Shown piece after piece: positions 18,580 through 26,406 of a stretch of 64,000 nucleotides of DNA. The notes below the pieces were generated by a model. That model worked only from the letters and a program-made list of their open reading frames with translations. It did no database searches and was not told the DNA's origin. The stretch is from Streptomyces piniterrae. Its GTDB lineage: Bacteria; Actinomycetota; Actinomycetes; Streptomycetales; Streptomycetaceae. Numbering within the stretch: the stretch's first letter is position 1; the number at the start of each line of letters is the position of its first letter. The stretch covers positions 1-64,000 of the forward strand of contig NZ_SUMB01000020.1 in the NCBI RefSeq assembly GCF_005048155.1, written 5' to 3'. The translations under genes and the position numbers were made by a program.

Positions 18580-19788
18580 ATGAACTCCCAGCTCAACGAC
18601 GGCCCTGACGCCCGTGACGAGGCCAGCGTGACGGACTGGATCACCACTCCCCTCGAACCGCGCATGTTCCGCGGCGCCCTCGATGTGGAACGCACGGCGC
18701 ACGGCCTGCTGCCGCACCGGCTGCCCGCCTGGGCCCGCAAGCAGTTCCCCGATCCGAACCTGGCCATGATGGAGGCTCAGCCCTCCGGTGTGCGTCTCGT
18801 CCTCCGCACCCGGGCCACCGCCGTGGAGCTGGACGCGCTCCCCACGAAGACGGTCTACCAGGGCGCCCCACCCCTTCCCGACGGCAGCTACGACCTGGTC
18901 GTCGACGGTCGCCGCATCGGCCGGACCGCGGTGCCGGGCGGCAACGTCGTCACCATCGACCTGACCACCCAGACCGTCGTCACCCGCCCGGGACCGCCCG
19001 GCACCGCACGGTTCACCGGGCTGCCCGCCGGCGAGAAGGACATCGAGATCTGGCTGCCGCAGAAGGAGACCACCGAGCTGATCGCGCTGCGCACCGACGC
19101 CCCCGTCGAGGCCGCGCCGGACAGTGGCCGCAGGGTGTGGCTGCACCACGGCAGTTCGATCAGCCACGGGACCAACGCCGAGGGCCCCACCGAGACCTGG
19201 CCGGCGCTGGCCGCCGCCCGGGGCGGGGTGGAGCTGATCAACCTGGGCTTCGGCGGCAACGCCCTGCTCGATCCGTTCGTCGCGCGCGCCATGCGGGACA
19301 CCCCCGCGGACCTGATCAGCCTCAAACTCGGCATCAACCTGGTCAACCACGACCTGATGCGGGTGCGGGCCTTCGCCCCGGCGGTGCACGGCTTCCTCGA
19401 CACCATCCGCGACGGGCACCCCACCACGCCGCTGCTGGTCGTCTCCTCCGTCCTGTGCCCCATCCAGGAGCACACACCGGGCCCCGGCGCACCGGACTTC
19501 GACGGCGGGAAGCTCCGGTTCCGGGCCCTCGGCGACCCGTCGGACCGCTCGCGGCTGACGCTCACCATCATCCGGGAGCAGCTCGCCCGCATCGTCGACC
19601 AGCGGGCGGCCGACGACCCGAATCTGCACTACCTCGACGGCCTGGTGCTCTACGGCGAGGCGGACTTCGCCGAGCTGCCGCTGCCCGACGGGATCCACCC
19701 GGACGCCGCCACGCACCACCGCATGGGGGAGCGCTTCGCCGAGCGGGCCTTCGCCGCCGGCGGCCCGTTCGCCGCCGGAGGCGAGTAG
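18580..19788 (+). CDS. SGNH/GDSL-type hydrolase
   Basis: A 402-residue protein with an N-terminal beta-rich domain (about 20-180) and a C-terminal SGNH hydrolase domain. The nucleophile block is WLHHGSSISHG (S near residue 190), followed by NLGFGGNALLDP (block II Gly), KLGINLVNHD (block III Asn) and LPDGIHPDAATHHRMGE (block V Asp and His). Such enzymes are esterases or lipases. No signal peptide is visible, so it is probably cytoplasmic. The ATG at 18580 is chosen over an upstream extension that lacks a ribosome site. Confidence 0.85.
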   Translation: MNSQLNDGPDARDEASVTDWITTPLEPRMFRGALDVERTAHGLLPHRLPAWARKQFPDPNLAMMEAQPSGVRLVLRTRATAVELDALPTKTVYQGAPPLPDGSYDLVVDGRRIGRTAVPGGNVVTIDLTTQTVVTRPGPPGTARFTGLPAGEKDIEIWLPQKETTELIALRTDAPVEAAPDSGRRVWLHHGSSISHGTNAEGPTETWPALAAARGGVELINLGFGGNALLDPFVARAMRDTPADLISLKLGINLVNHDLMRVRAFAPAVHGFLDTIRDGHPTTPLLVVSSVLCPIQEHTPGPGAPDFDGGKLRFRALGDPSDRSRLTLTIIREQLARIVDQRAADDPNLHYLDGLVLYGEADFAELPLPDGIHPDAATHHRMGERFAERAFAAGGPFAAGGE

Positions 19789-19942
19789 GGCCTTTCCGAC
19801 CCCGGCCCCGGCCCGTCGGACCGGCCCCAGGCGGCGCAGGCGCCGGGCGGCCGCCCACCTCGGTGCCCACCTCGGTGCCCGGATCGGCGCGGTGGCCGGC
19901 GCCGACCGCGGCTCACCGTCCGGCCGCCCGTACCCTGAAGAG

Positions 19943-20173
19943 GTGAGCACCATCCCTGAACGCGAACCGGACGCCGAGCCCCAGACGCCCCGGGCCGAGC
20001 CGGCCCCGCGCCCGGCGCCCCGGAACGCCGCCGCGCTGATCTTCGACGACCCGCTGAACCAGCAGTCCTCGGACGACACCGACCGCGGCTGGGGCGAGGG
20101 CTCCACGACCCGTACCGACAGCGCCGCCGACCTGGCCCGCTTCCTGGACGAAAAACCGCCCCACCACCTCTGA
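19943..20173 (+). CDS. Small acidic conserved hypothetical protein
   Basis: A 76-residue polar protein. It has a Pro/Arg/Ala-rich N-terminus and a distinctive core (LIFDDPLNQQSSDDTDRGWGE) followed by a short amphipathic end (SAADLARFLDEKPPHHL). I recall near-identical small proteins next to mscL in other Streptomyces but know no function. The GTG at 19943 follows GAAGAGG directly. It converges on the mscL gene. Confidence 0.7.
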   Translation: MSTIPEREPDAEPQTPRAEPAPRPAPRNAAALIFDDPLNQQSSDDTDRGWGEGSTTRTDSAADLARFLDEKPPHHL

Positions 20174-20213
20174 GCGAGGCGATGAGGCGGCCTGTGCCGG
20201 CCGTGGTCGCCCG

Positions 20214-20717
20214 CTACTGCGTCTTCTGGTGGCCGATGGTGCCCGCGGTGGAGCCGTTCGCGGAGGGTGAGCCGGTGCGCTGTGCGATCAGCGCGTCGCG
20301 GATCTCGGTGAGCAGCTCGATCTCGGTCGGGTCCGCGGGGCCGTCGTCGAGCGGCTTCCTGGCGTCCTGGCGGGCCTTCCACTTGTTGATCGGAAGGATC
20401 ATGAGGAAGTAGACGACCGCGGCGGTGATCAGGAACGTCAGTGCCGCGCTGAGCACCGAGCCCCACAGGATGTAGATGCCGTCGGTGAATTCGCCGGTCT
20501 TCTTGTCCGGGTGGCAGCTGGCGCTGAGGCAAGCCTTGTAATGGTCGAGGTTTTGCGAGCCGAGGGCGCCGATGATCGGGTTGATCACGCCCTTGACCAC
20601 CGCCTGGACGATGTTCGTGAACGCAGCACCGACGACGACCGCGACCGCGAGTTCGATGACGTTGCCGCGCATCAGGAATTCCTTGAATCCCTGAATCACG
20701 CCCTTGTTCTCGCTCAC
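20214..20717 (-). CDS. mscL: Large-conductance mechanosensitive channel MscL
   Basis: A 167-residue MscL subunit, a pressure-relief channel in the plasma membrane. It has the N-terminal helix QGFKEFLMRGNVIELAVAVVVG with the family signature, TM1 (about 15-40), a periplasmic loop containing two cysteines, TM2 (about 78-100) and a charged C-terminal helix (TEIELLTEIRDAL) that forms the cytoplasmic bundle. The GTG at 20717 is preferred: GAAAGAGG lies seven bases upstream and the reading starts SENKGVIQGF as in the family. An upstream ATG would add an uncharacteristic leader. Confidence 0.93.
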   Translation of the reverse strand: MSENKGVIQGFKEFLMRGNVIELAVAVVVGAAFTNIVQAVVKGVINPIIGALGSQNLDHYKACLSASCHPDKKTGEFTDGIYILWGSVLSAALTFLITAAVVYFLMILPINKWKARQDARKPLDDGPADPTEIELLTEIRDALIAQRTGSPSANGSTAGTIGHQKTQ

Positions 20718-20963
20718 CTGACAGCCTCTTTCCATGCTCACGACGGACGGTGCAATCACAGTCAGCACCGCAACTTACGTCAGGGCAGGGCAGAGGTGTC
20801 CAGTCGCTCAACACGAACCGGCGATCGACGGGTGCGTCAGTGCGGGTCGACGGGGCGGTGTCGGCGACGGGGACGCGCCGGCTCGGGCGCGCGGCAGCTG
20901 CCCGGCCGCTCGCAGAAGTGTTGCGTGGGCAGGGGGCGGATGCCACTCGATCTTGGCGCATGG

Positions 20964-21248
20964 CTATCGCGCTCCGATGGCCGTCGAGGCGGGGCAGCCG
21001 GGTGCGGGTGCGGCGCGTACGGCGCCGGTCGGAATGCCGGTGGCCAGTGCTGCGGCGGTCATCGCCAGACCGGCGGCCAGCATCCGCTGTCGTGTGGTCC
21101 GTCGCCGCCGGTGCCGGAAGCCACCCGCCCGTACCGGTTCGAAGTGGGGCACTTCACACCGTGGCGGGGTGGGGAGAGGCGGAGCGGGGAGGGAGTCGTC
21201 GGTGGGGTGATCGGTGGGGTGGAGGGACAGGCTGGAGGGACGGGGCAT
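20964..21248 (-). pseudogene. Decayed SAF-domain (CpaB/FlgA-like) gene
   Basis: The 94 residues match only the start of the SAF-domain proteins that usually lie next to mscL in Streptomyces: a Pro-rich leader, PHFEPVRAGGFRHRRRR, and one membrane helix (MLAAGLAMTAAALATG). The frame then ends in TAG, where the SAF domain (VSAPVRIADAA and onward) should begin. A remnant RVASAP reads in another frame just beyond. I infer a frameshift followed by decay up to the mscL promoter, so the protein is probably non-functional. The family assignment is from memory of the neighbourhood. Confidence 0.45.
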
Positions 21249-21492
21249 GGTGGTCACCGCCTGCGGTGCGGAGGGTCGGAGTCGATGACCGGACCTGGTG
21301 TCCGGGCCGGCGATCACCACCGTGCCGGAATTCGCCGAGGCCCGCTCGGGGCTGTGGACGACCCCGGCCCTGTGGACAACTCGGCCACCCGTGAGGGGGA
21401 GCCGGCCCCGTCAGCTCAGCTCAGCTCGCGCCGAGCCGTCGTCCCGCCCATCCCGTCCACCCCGTCAGCTCCCCGGCCTCGGCCGCCTGCCG

Positions 21493-22326
21493 TCACGGCA
21501 GCTCGATCCCCAGGTCCCAGCCGTCGTGCGCGCCCACGCACAGACAGTCGCGTGCCGTGCTGTCGGGCAGTGCGGCCACCGCGTCGAAGAGCACCTCGCG
21601 GAGCCGGCCCACGTTCTGGCCGAAGACCCTGAGGACCTCCTCGTGGGAGACGCCTTCGCCGGTCTCGGTGCCTGCGTCCAGGTCGGTGACCAGCGTCAAC
21701 GACGTGTAGCACAGGCCCAGCTCGCGGGCCAGGACGGCCTCGGGGTGGCCGGTCATGCCGACCACCGACCAGCCCTGCGCGGCATGCCAGCGCGACTCCG
21801 CGCGGGTGGAGAAGCGCGGCCCCTCTATGACGACGAGGGTGCCGCCGTCGACCGGCTCCCAGTCGCGGCCGCGGGACGCCGCCAGCGCGGCCCGGCGCCC
21901 GGTGGGGCAGTACGGGTCGGCGAAGGTCACATGGACGACGTTGGGGATGCTGCCGTCGGGCAGCGGTTTGCCGTCGAAGTAGGTCTGCGCGCGGGCCTTC
22001 GTACGGTCGATGAGCTGGTCAGGAACGAGAAGTGTGCCGGGGCCGTATTCGGGGCGCAGGCCGCCCACGGCGCAGGGGCCGAGCACCTGGCGCACCCCGA
22101 CCGAGCGCAGCGCCCAGAGGTTGGCGCGGTAGTTGATCCGGTGCGGCGGGAGGTGGTGCCCGCGGCCGTGCCGGGGCAGGAACGCGACCTGGCGGCCGGC
22201 GACCTCCCCGAGGAACAGCGAGTCGCTGGGGCTTCCGTACGGGGTGTCCACCGTGATCTCGGTCACATCATCGAGGAAGGAGTAGAAACCCGACCCGCCG
22301 ATAACGCCAATCTCCGCGTCAGCCAT
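21493..22326 (-). CDS. mtnP: S-methyl-5'-thioadenosine phosphorylase
   Basis: A 277-residue purine nucleoside phosphorylase of the MTAP family, which splits methylthioadenosine to adenine and methylthioribose 1-phosphate in methionine salvage. The N-terminal phosphate motif (IGVIGGSGFYSF), FLPRHGRGHHLPPHRINYRAN and the MTAP/PNP block VIEGPRFSTRAESR with GMTGHPEAVLARELGLCY are all present. The ATG at 22326 is chosen by family start; no good ribosome site is seen. GATAGT 11 bases before the ATG suggests a very short leader or leaderless transcript. Confidence 0.9.
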   Translation of the reverse strand: MADAEIGVIGGSGFYSFLDDVTEITVDTPYGSPSDSLFLGEVAGRQVAFLPRHGRGHHLPPHRINYRANLWALRSVGVRQVLGPCAVGGLRPEYGPGTLLVPDQLIDRTKARAQTYFDGKPLPDGSIPNVVHVTFADPYCPTGRRAALAASRGRDWEPVDGGTLVVIEGPRFSTRAESRWHAAQGWSVVGMTGHPEAVLARELGLCYTSLTLVTDLDAGTETGEGVSHEEVLRVFGQNVGRLREVLFDAVAALPDSTARDCLCVGAHDGWDLGIELP

Positions 22327-22407
22327 GCCGGTCACACTATCGGGGCGGACGGCAGGTGCGAGGGGCCCTGCTCTTCAAGAGCTCGAAGGGCCCGCCGGAA
22401 ACGCGGC

Positions 22408-22436
22408 GGACCCCGCCGTCGGCGACGGCGGGGTCC
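22408..22436 (-). terminator. Strong hairpin terminator after fmdB
   Basis: GGACCCCGCCGTC (22408-22420) pairs perfectly with GACGGCGGGGTCC (22424-22436), a 13-bp stem with a three-base loop just downstream of the fmdB stop. There is no T tract, as is common in Streptomyces. Confidence 0.75.
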
Positions 22437-22448
22437 GGGAAGCGTGGG

Positions 22449-22790
22449 TCAGGCGGCCGAGCTGCTGGTGGACGCCGAGGACGAAGACGTCGAGGACGAG
22501 GTCTTCTTGTCGGAGCCGCTCGACGAGGAGCCGGAGCTCGACGAGTCCGAGGACGACGAGGACGTGCTGCTCGTGGTCGAGGAGGACTTCGCGGGGCTGC
22601 TGCTGGACGACGAGCCGCGGCTGTCGTTGCGGTAGAAGCCGGAGCCCTTGAAGACGATGCCGACCGCGGAGAACACCTTCTTGAGGCGTCCGTCGCAGCT
22701 GGGGCACTCGGTGAGCGCGTCGTCGGTGAACTTCTGGACCGCCTCGAGGCCCTCGCCGCACGCGGTGCACTGGTACTGGTAGGTCGGCAC
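22449..22790 (-). CDS. FmdB-family zinc-ribbon protein
   Basis: A 113-residue protein. The first 45 residues form the FmdB/CxxC zinc ribbon (PTYQYQCTACGEG then TECPSCDGRL) with the family tail VFSAVGIVFKGSGFYRND. The rest is a Ser/Thr-rich low-complexity tail with a few Lys and Asp. Function of the family is unsettled; it is often called a putative regulator. The GTG at 22790 follows AGGAGGAA. A CIRCE-type inverted repeat abuts this ribosome site, suggesting HrcA control and a stress role. Confidence 0.88.
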   Translation of the reverse strand: MPTYQYQCTACGEGLEAVQKFTDDALTECPSCDGRLKKVFSAVGIVFKGSGFYRNDSRGSSSSSSPAKSSSTTSSTSSSSSDSSSSGSSSSGSDKKTSSSTSSSSASTSSSAA

Positions 22791-22801
22791 TTGACTTCCT
22801 C

Positions 22802-22828
22802 CTGGCACTCTCACTCGATGAGTGCTAA
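22802..22828 (-). promoter_or_regulatory. CIRCE element (HrcA operator) at the fmdB start
   Basis: GAGTGCTAA (22820-22828) is a perfect CIRCE half-site. Nine bases away, CTGGCACTC (22802-22810) matches the other half TTAGCACTC at 7 of 9. The nine-base spacer is exactly canonical. It ends next to the AGGAGG ribosome site of fmdB, so HrcA binding would block transcription or initiation. Confidence 0.75.
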
Positions 22829-22858
22829 CGACGATCCATAGTGCAGTATTCCGGCCCG

Positions 22859-24241
22859 TCAGTCCACTGTGACCGGCATACGGTGACCGACCCCACGCTC
22901 GTCCGACCCCTCGTCCAGGCTCCGGTTCAGCTCCCGCTCGAAGGCGTCGGAGGGGGACTCGGCCGGCGAATCGGCCGGCGAATCGGCGGGCGAACCGGGG
23001 GTCCGGTCGGCGGAGCCGACGATCAGCGTCGACGAGCGCGGCACCAGGTGCGCGCGCAGCGCCAGCAGCACCGTCAGGGCCAGCACCGTGCCGGCCAGCG
23101 GCACCAGGAAACCGGCGCTCGGCGCGAAGCGGTCCGCCAGCTGGCCGGACGCGGTGGCCGCGGCCGCCTGGCCCAGCGCGACCGCACCGGTCAGCCAGGT
23201 GAAGGCCTCGGTACGGGCGGCGGCCGGCACCAGCGACTCGACGAGCGTGTAGCCGGTGATCAGCGCCGGGGCGATGCACAGTCCGACGACCAGGCCGACC
23301 GCGCCCAGCAGCGGCACCGAGGTCACCGCCCACAGCGGGGTGGTGGCCAGCGCCAGCAGCCCGTAGGCGACCAGCAGACGGCGCCGCGGGCCGACCTTCC
23401 AGGCGATCGCGCCGCAGGCGATGCCGGCGAGCATGTTGCCGCCCGCGAAGATCCCGTAGAGCAGGCCGTTGATGCCGGGCTGCCCGATGTCCTGGGTGAA
23501 GGCGGTCAGCGAGACCTGCATGCCGCCGAAGACGGCGCCGATGCCGAGGAACGCCGCGATCAGGGCGCGGACGCCGGGCACCGACAGCGCCGAGACGCGC
23601 GGGCCGCCCTGGCTGTGCGCCCGGTGGACCGGCGGCTGGCTGCGCCGCTGCGAGGCGAAGAGCAGGCCGCCGGCCAGCGTCAGCACGGCCTCCGCGATCA
23701 GGCCGGCCGCCGGGTGGACGCCGGTGCACAGCGCGGTCGCCAGCACCGGGCCGACGACGAAGGTGAACTCGTCGGTGACCGACTCGAAGGCGGCGGCGGT
23801 CGGCATCAGCGGGCTGCCGCCGAGCCGGGCGGCCCAGCGGGCCCGCACCATCGGGCCGACCTGCGGCGTGGAGGCGCCGGTGGGGACGGCCACCGCGAGC
23901 AGCGCCCACAGGGGGGCGTGCGCGAGAGCCAGGGTGATCAGGGCGCTGACGCCCACGACGTGCACCAGGACGCCGGGGAGCAGCACCGCGCGCTGGCCGA
24001 AGCGGTCGGCGAGCTTGCCGCTCTGCGGGGCGAACAGGGCCATGGAGACGCCGGTCGCGGCGGAGACCGTGCCGGCGACCCCGTAGGAGCCGGTGGTGGA
24101 TTCGACGAGCAGCACGATGCCGATGGTCAGCATCGCGAAGGGCTGCCGGGCCAGAAAGCCGGGCAGCAGGAATGTCCATGCACCGGGGGTGCGCAGCAGT
24201 TGTCCGTAACCAGGACGGGAGTCCTTGACCGCGGATGCCAC
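22859..24241 (-). CDS. MFS transporter
   Basis: A 460-residue major facilitator with 12 predicted helices. It carries the loop motif SGKLADRFGQR after helix 2 and the repeat SGQLADRFAP in the second half. The charged C-terminal tail (about 50 residues) has SPADSPADSPAESP repeats. The GTG at 24241 has AAAGG at fair distance. Substrate unknown; this arrangement resembles putative arabinose/drug-efflux MFS proteins. It stands alone, read in the same direction as fmdB but separated by the CIRCE region. Confidence 0.82.
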   Translation of the reverse strand: MASAVKDSRPGYGQLLRTPGAWTFLLPGFLARQPFAMLTIGIVLLVESTTGSYGVAGTVSAATGVSMALFAPQSGKLADRFGQRAVLLPGVLVHVVGVSALITLALAHAPLWALLAVAVPTGASTPQVGPMVRARWAARLGGSPLMPTAAAFESVTDEFTFVVGPVLATALCTGVHPAAGLIAEAVLTLAGGLLFASQRRSQPPVHRAHSQGGPRVSALSVPGVRALIAAFLGIGAVFGGMQVSLTAFTQDIGQPGINGLLYGIFAGGNMLAGIACGAIAWKVGPRRRLLVAYGLLALATTPLWAVTSVPLLGAVGLVVGLCIAPALITGYTLVESLVPAAARTEAFTWLTGAVALGQAAAATASGQLADRFAPSAGFLVPLAGTVLALTVLLALRAHLVPRSSTLIVGSADRTPGSPADSPADSPAESPSDAFERELNRSLDEGSDERGVGHRMPVTVD

Positions 24242-24469
24242 GGCCGGGCCTTTCTGCCGCCTGGTAGCGCGCCACCGCGAGGTCGTCACGGGTAACGCGC
24301 CGAGAGCTGTCCTCTCGCGCAGGACCGAGTGATACCGCGTGATCCGCACCGGGGAACGGTGGCTGCGTGTGGCAGGGGATCGCGGCCGCTGAGCGGTCGC
24401 GCCAGCTCTGCGTCAGGCAGAGGTGGTTCGTTGATGTTGCTTCTTCATACTACAGGTCGAAGCGCGCGA

Positions 24470-24491
24470 AGCCCTGGGATTAACCAGGGCT
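24470..24491 (-). terminator. Hairpin in the 343-bp gap between antiporter and MFS genes
   Basis: AGCCCTGG (24470-24477) and CCAGGGCT (24484-24491) make a perfect 8-bp stem with a six-base loop. It lies about 95 nt downstream of the antiporter stop and upstream of the MFS gene, so it probably ends the antiporter transcript. The remainder of 24242-24584 shows only AT-richer promoter-like DNA near 24430-24450 and no gene. Confidence 0.55.
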
Positions 24492-24584
24492 CCCCGTAAA
24501 ATTCCTTGAGATCAGTGGAGATCTTCGGCACATTCCGAGGCCGAAGAGGCCAGGAAGCGTAGCCCCGGGGGCTGCCGCCGTCGG

Positions 24585-26201
24585 TCAGCGGGCGCCGCGC
24601 CCTTTGGCGCGCCGGTCGCGGAGGGCGCCGGGCCGGAACCGCCGCAGGGCTCCCTCGACCCTGCCGACCGGGCCGGCCGTACGCGTCCCGGCGGCCGCCG
24701 CCATCGCGGCACTCTCGCCCGCCCCCAGCCAGCCGGCCAGCTTGCCGCCCTGGGAGACCGCCTGTAGCCGCTTCTCGGCCGCGTCGCGCACCGGGTCCGT
24801 GGCGACCACCAGCAGTTCGTCACCCTGCCGCAGCACCGTCGAGGGCGCCGGCACGAAGCTGGCGCCGTCCCGTACGACCAGGGTGACCGCCGCGCCCTTG
24901 GGCATCCGCAGTTCGCCGACCTCGACGCCGTGCATCCGCGACCCCGGGCCGATGGACGTGGACAGCAGATGGCCGCGCAGCCGCTCCAGGGGCGCCGACT
25001 CGATGCCCAGGTCGGCCGCCTCCTTCCCGTCGCCGAGCCGCAGCCGTCGGGCGAGCCAGGGCAGTGTCGGGCCCTGGATGAGGGTGTAGACGACGACCAG
25101 CACGAAGACGATGTTGAAGACCCGCTCGCTGCCGGGCACATCGCTCACCATCGGGATGGTCGCCAGCACAATCGGGACCGCGCCGCGCAGCCCGGCCCAG
25201 GACAGCAGCGTCTGCTCCTGCCAGGGCATCCGGAACGGCAGCAGCGCCGTGAAGACGGACGTCGGCCGGGCCACGATCGTCAGGATCAGGCCGATGAGCA
25301 GCGCCGGGACGAAGTCGTCGACCAGGCGGTGCGGGGTGACCAGCAGGCCGAGCAGGACGAACATGCCGATCTGGCCGATCCAGCCGACGCCTTCGGCGAA
25401 GCCGCGGGTGGCCGGGGCGTGCGGCAGTTTGGCGTTGCCGAGGATCATCGCGGCCAGGTAGACGGCGAGGAAGCCGGACCCGTGGGCCAGCGCGCCGGCC
25501 GCGTAGGCGGAGACGGCGATGGCCATGACGGCGATCGGGTACAGGCCGGACGCGGGCAGCGCCACATGCCGCATGCCGAACGAGCCGAGCCAGCCGATGG
25601 CCAGTCCGACGGCCGCGCCGATGGCCAGCTCCAGGGCGATCTCGCCCATCAGCACGTACCACGTGTCGACCGGTCCGGAAGCGGAGAAGGCCACGACGAG
25701 GATGACCACGGGGGCGTCGTTGAAGCCGGATTCGGCTTCCAGGACACCCGTCAGGCGCGCGGGCAGCGGCACGTTGCGCAGCACGGAGAACACCGCGGCG
25801 GCGTCCGTCGACGAGACCACCGCGCCGATCAGCAGTGCCTGGCGCCAGTCGAGACCGGCCAGATAGTGCGCTCCGGCCGCGGTGACCCCCACGCTCACCG
25901 CGACGCCGACCGTCGAGAGCAACGCCGCCTGCGGCAGGGCTGGTTTGATCTCTTTCCACTTGGTGCCCAGACCGCCCTCGGCGAGGATCACGACCAGGGC
26001 GGAATAGCCGAGGAGTTGGGTCAGCTCGGCGTTGTCGAAGACGACGCCACCGAGGCCGTCCTGCCCTATGGCGATGCCTATCCCCAGGTAGATGAGCAGG
26101 CTGGGGAGCCCGCTGCGCGAGGAGAGCCGTACCGCGGCCACCGCTATGAGCAGTACGAGCGAGCAGATCAGCAGGAGTTGGTTGAGGTGGTCGACAGTCA
26201 G
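24585..26201 (-). CDS. Potassium/sodium:proton antiporter (CPA1 type with TrkA-C domain)
   Basis: A 538-residue antiporter: about 12 helices in residues 1-395, including EAESGFNDAPVVILVV (the conserved Asp region) and WAGLRGAVPIVLA, then a cytoplasmic TrkA-C-like domain (about 415-480: RMHGVEVGELRMPKGAAVTLVVRDG). It extrudes K+ or Na+ in exchange for H+. With GTG at 26141 the protein would lack most of its first helix. The frame extends upstream without ATG/GTG/TTG to CTG at 26201, eight or nine bases after AGGA, and reads LTVDHLNQLLLICSLVLL, the family's usual N-terminus. I take CTG as the start. Confidence 0.82.
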   Translation of the reverse strand: MTVDHLNQLLLICSLVLLIAVAAVRLSSRSGLPSLLIYLGIGIAIGQDGLGGVVFDNAELTQLLGYSALVVILAEGGLGTKWKEIKPALPQAALLSTVGVAVSVGVTAAGAHYLAGLDWRQALLIGAVVSSTDAAAVFSVLRNVPLPARLTGVLEAESGFNDAPVVILVVAFSASGPVDTWYVLMGEIALELAIGAAVGLAIGWLGSFGMRHVALPASGLYPIAVMAIAVSAYAAGALAHGSGFLAVYLAAMILGNAKLPHAPATRGFAEGVGWIGQIGMFVLLGLLVTPHRLVDDFVPALLIGLILTIVARPTSVFTALLPFRMPWQEQTLLSWAGLRGAVPIVLATIPMVSDVPGSERVFNIVFVLVVVYTLIQGPTLPWLARRLRLGDGKEAADLGIESAPLERLRGHLLSTSIGPGSRMHGVEVGELRMPKGAAVTLVVRDGASFVPAPSTVLRQGDELLVVATDPVRDAAEKRLQAVSQGGKLAGWLGAGESAAMAAAAGTRTAGPVGRVEGALRRFRPGALRDRRAKGRGAR

Positions 26202-26406
26202 GGGAGCTGGTCCTTCCTCGCACGGGTTCCGGTGGTGGGGTCGGCGGTGGGGGAGGGGGATTCCTTACCTTAGCTAGTTACTGAGACTAACAATTTACCA
26301 TTACTTGAAAGTTTCATGTTGCTGGCAGTGACTCCGCGTAGGGGTCGCCGAACCCGTGCGCCTATGGTTGCTCCAGCACTCCCACCCTGCCCCTCGAAGG
26401 ACAGAG

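Noticed and set aside
18025..20961. A nearly 1000-codon open frame on the minus strand across the SGNH and mscL region
   Set aside because: It is antisense to well-supported genes, is Arg/Pro/Gly-rich without domains, and is expected from GC-rich third positions.
26270..26300. GTTA-N7-TAAC dyad between antiporter and acylase as an operator
   Set aside because: Only 4-bp arms in an AT-rich promoter; likely by chance.
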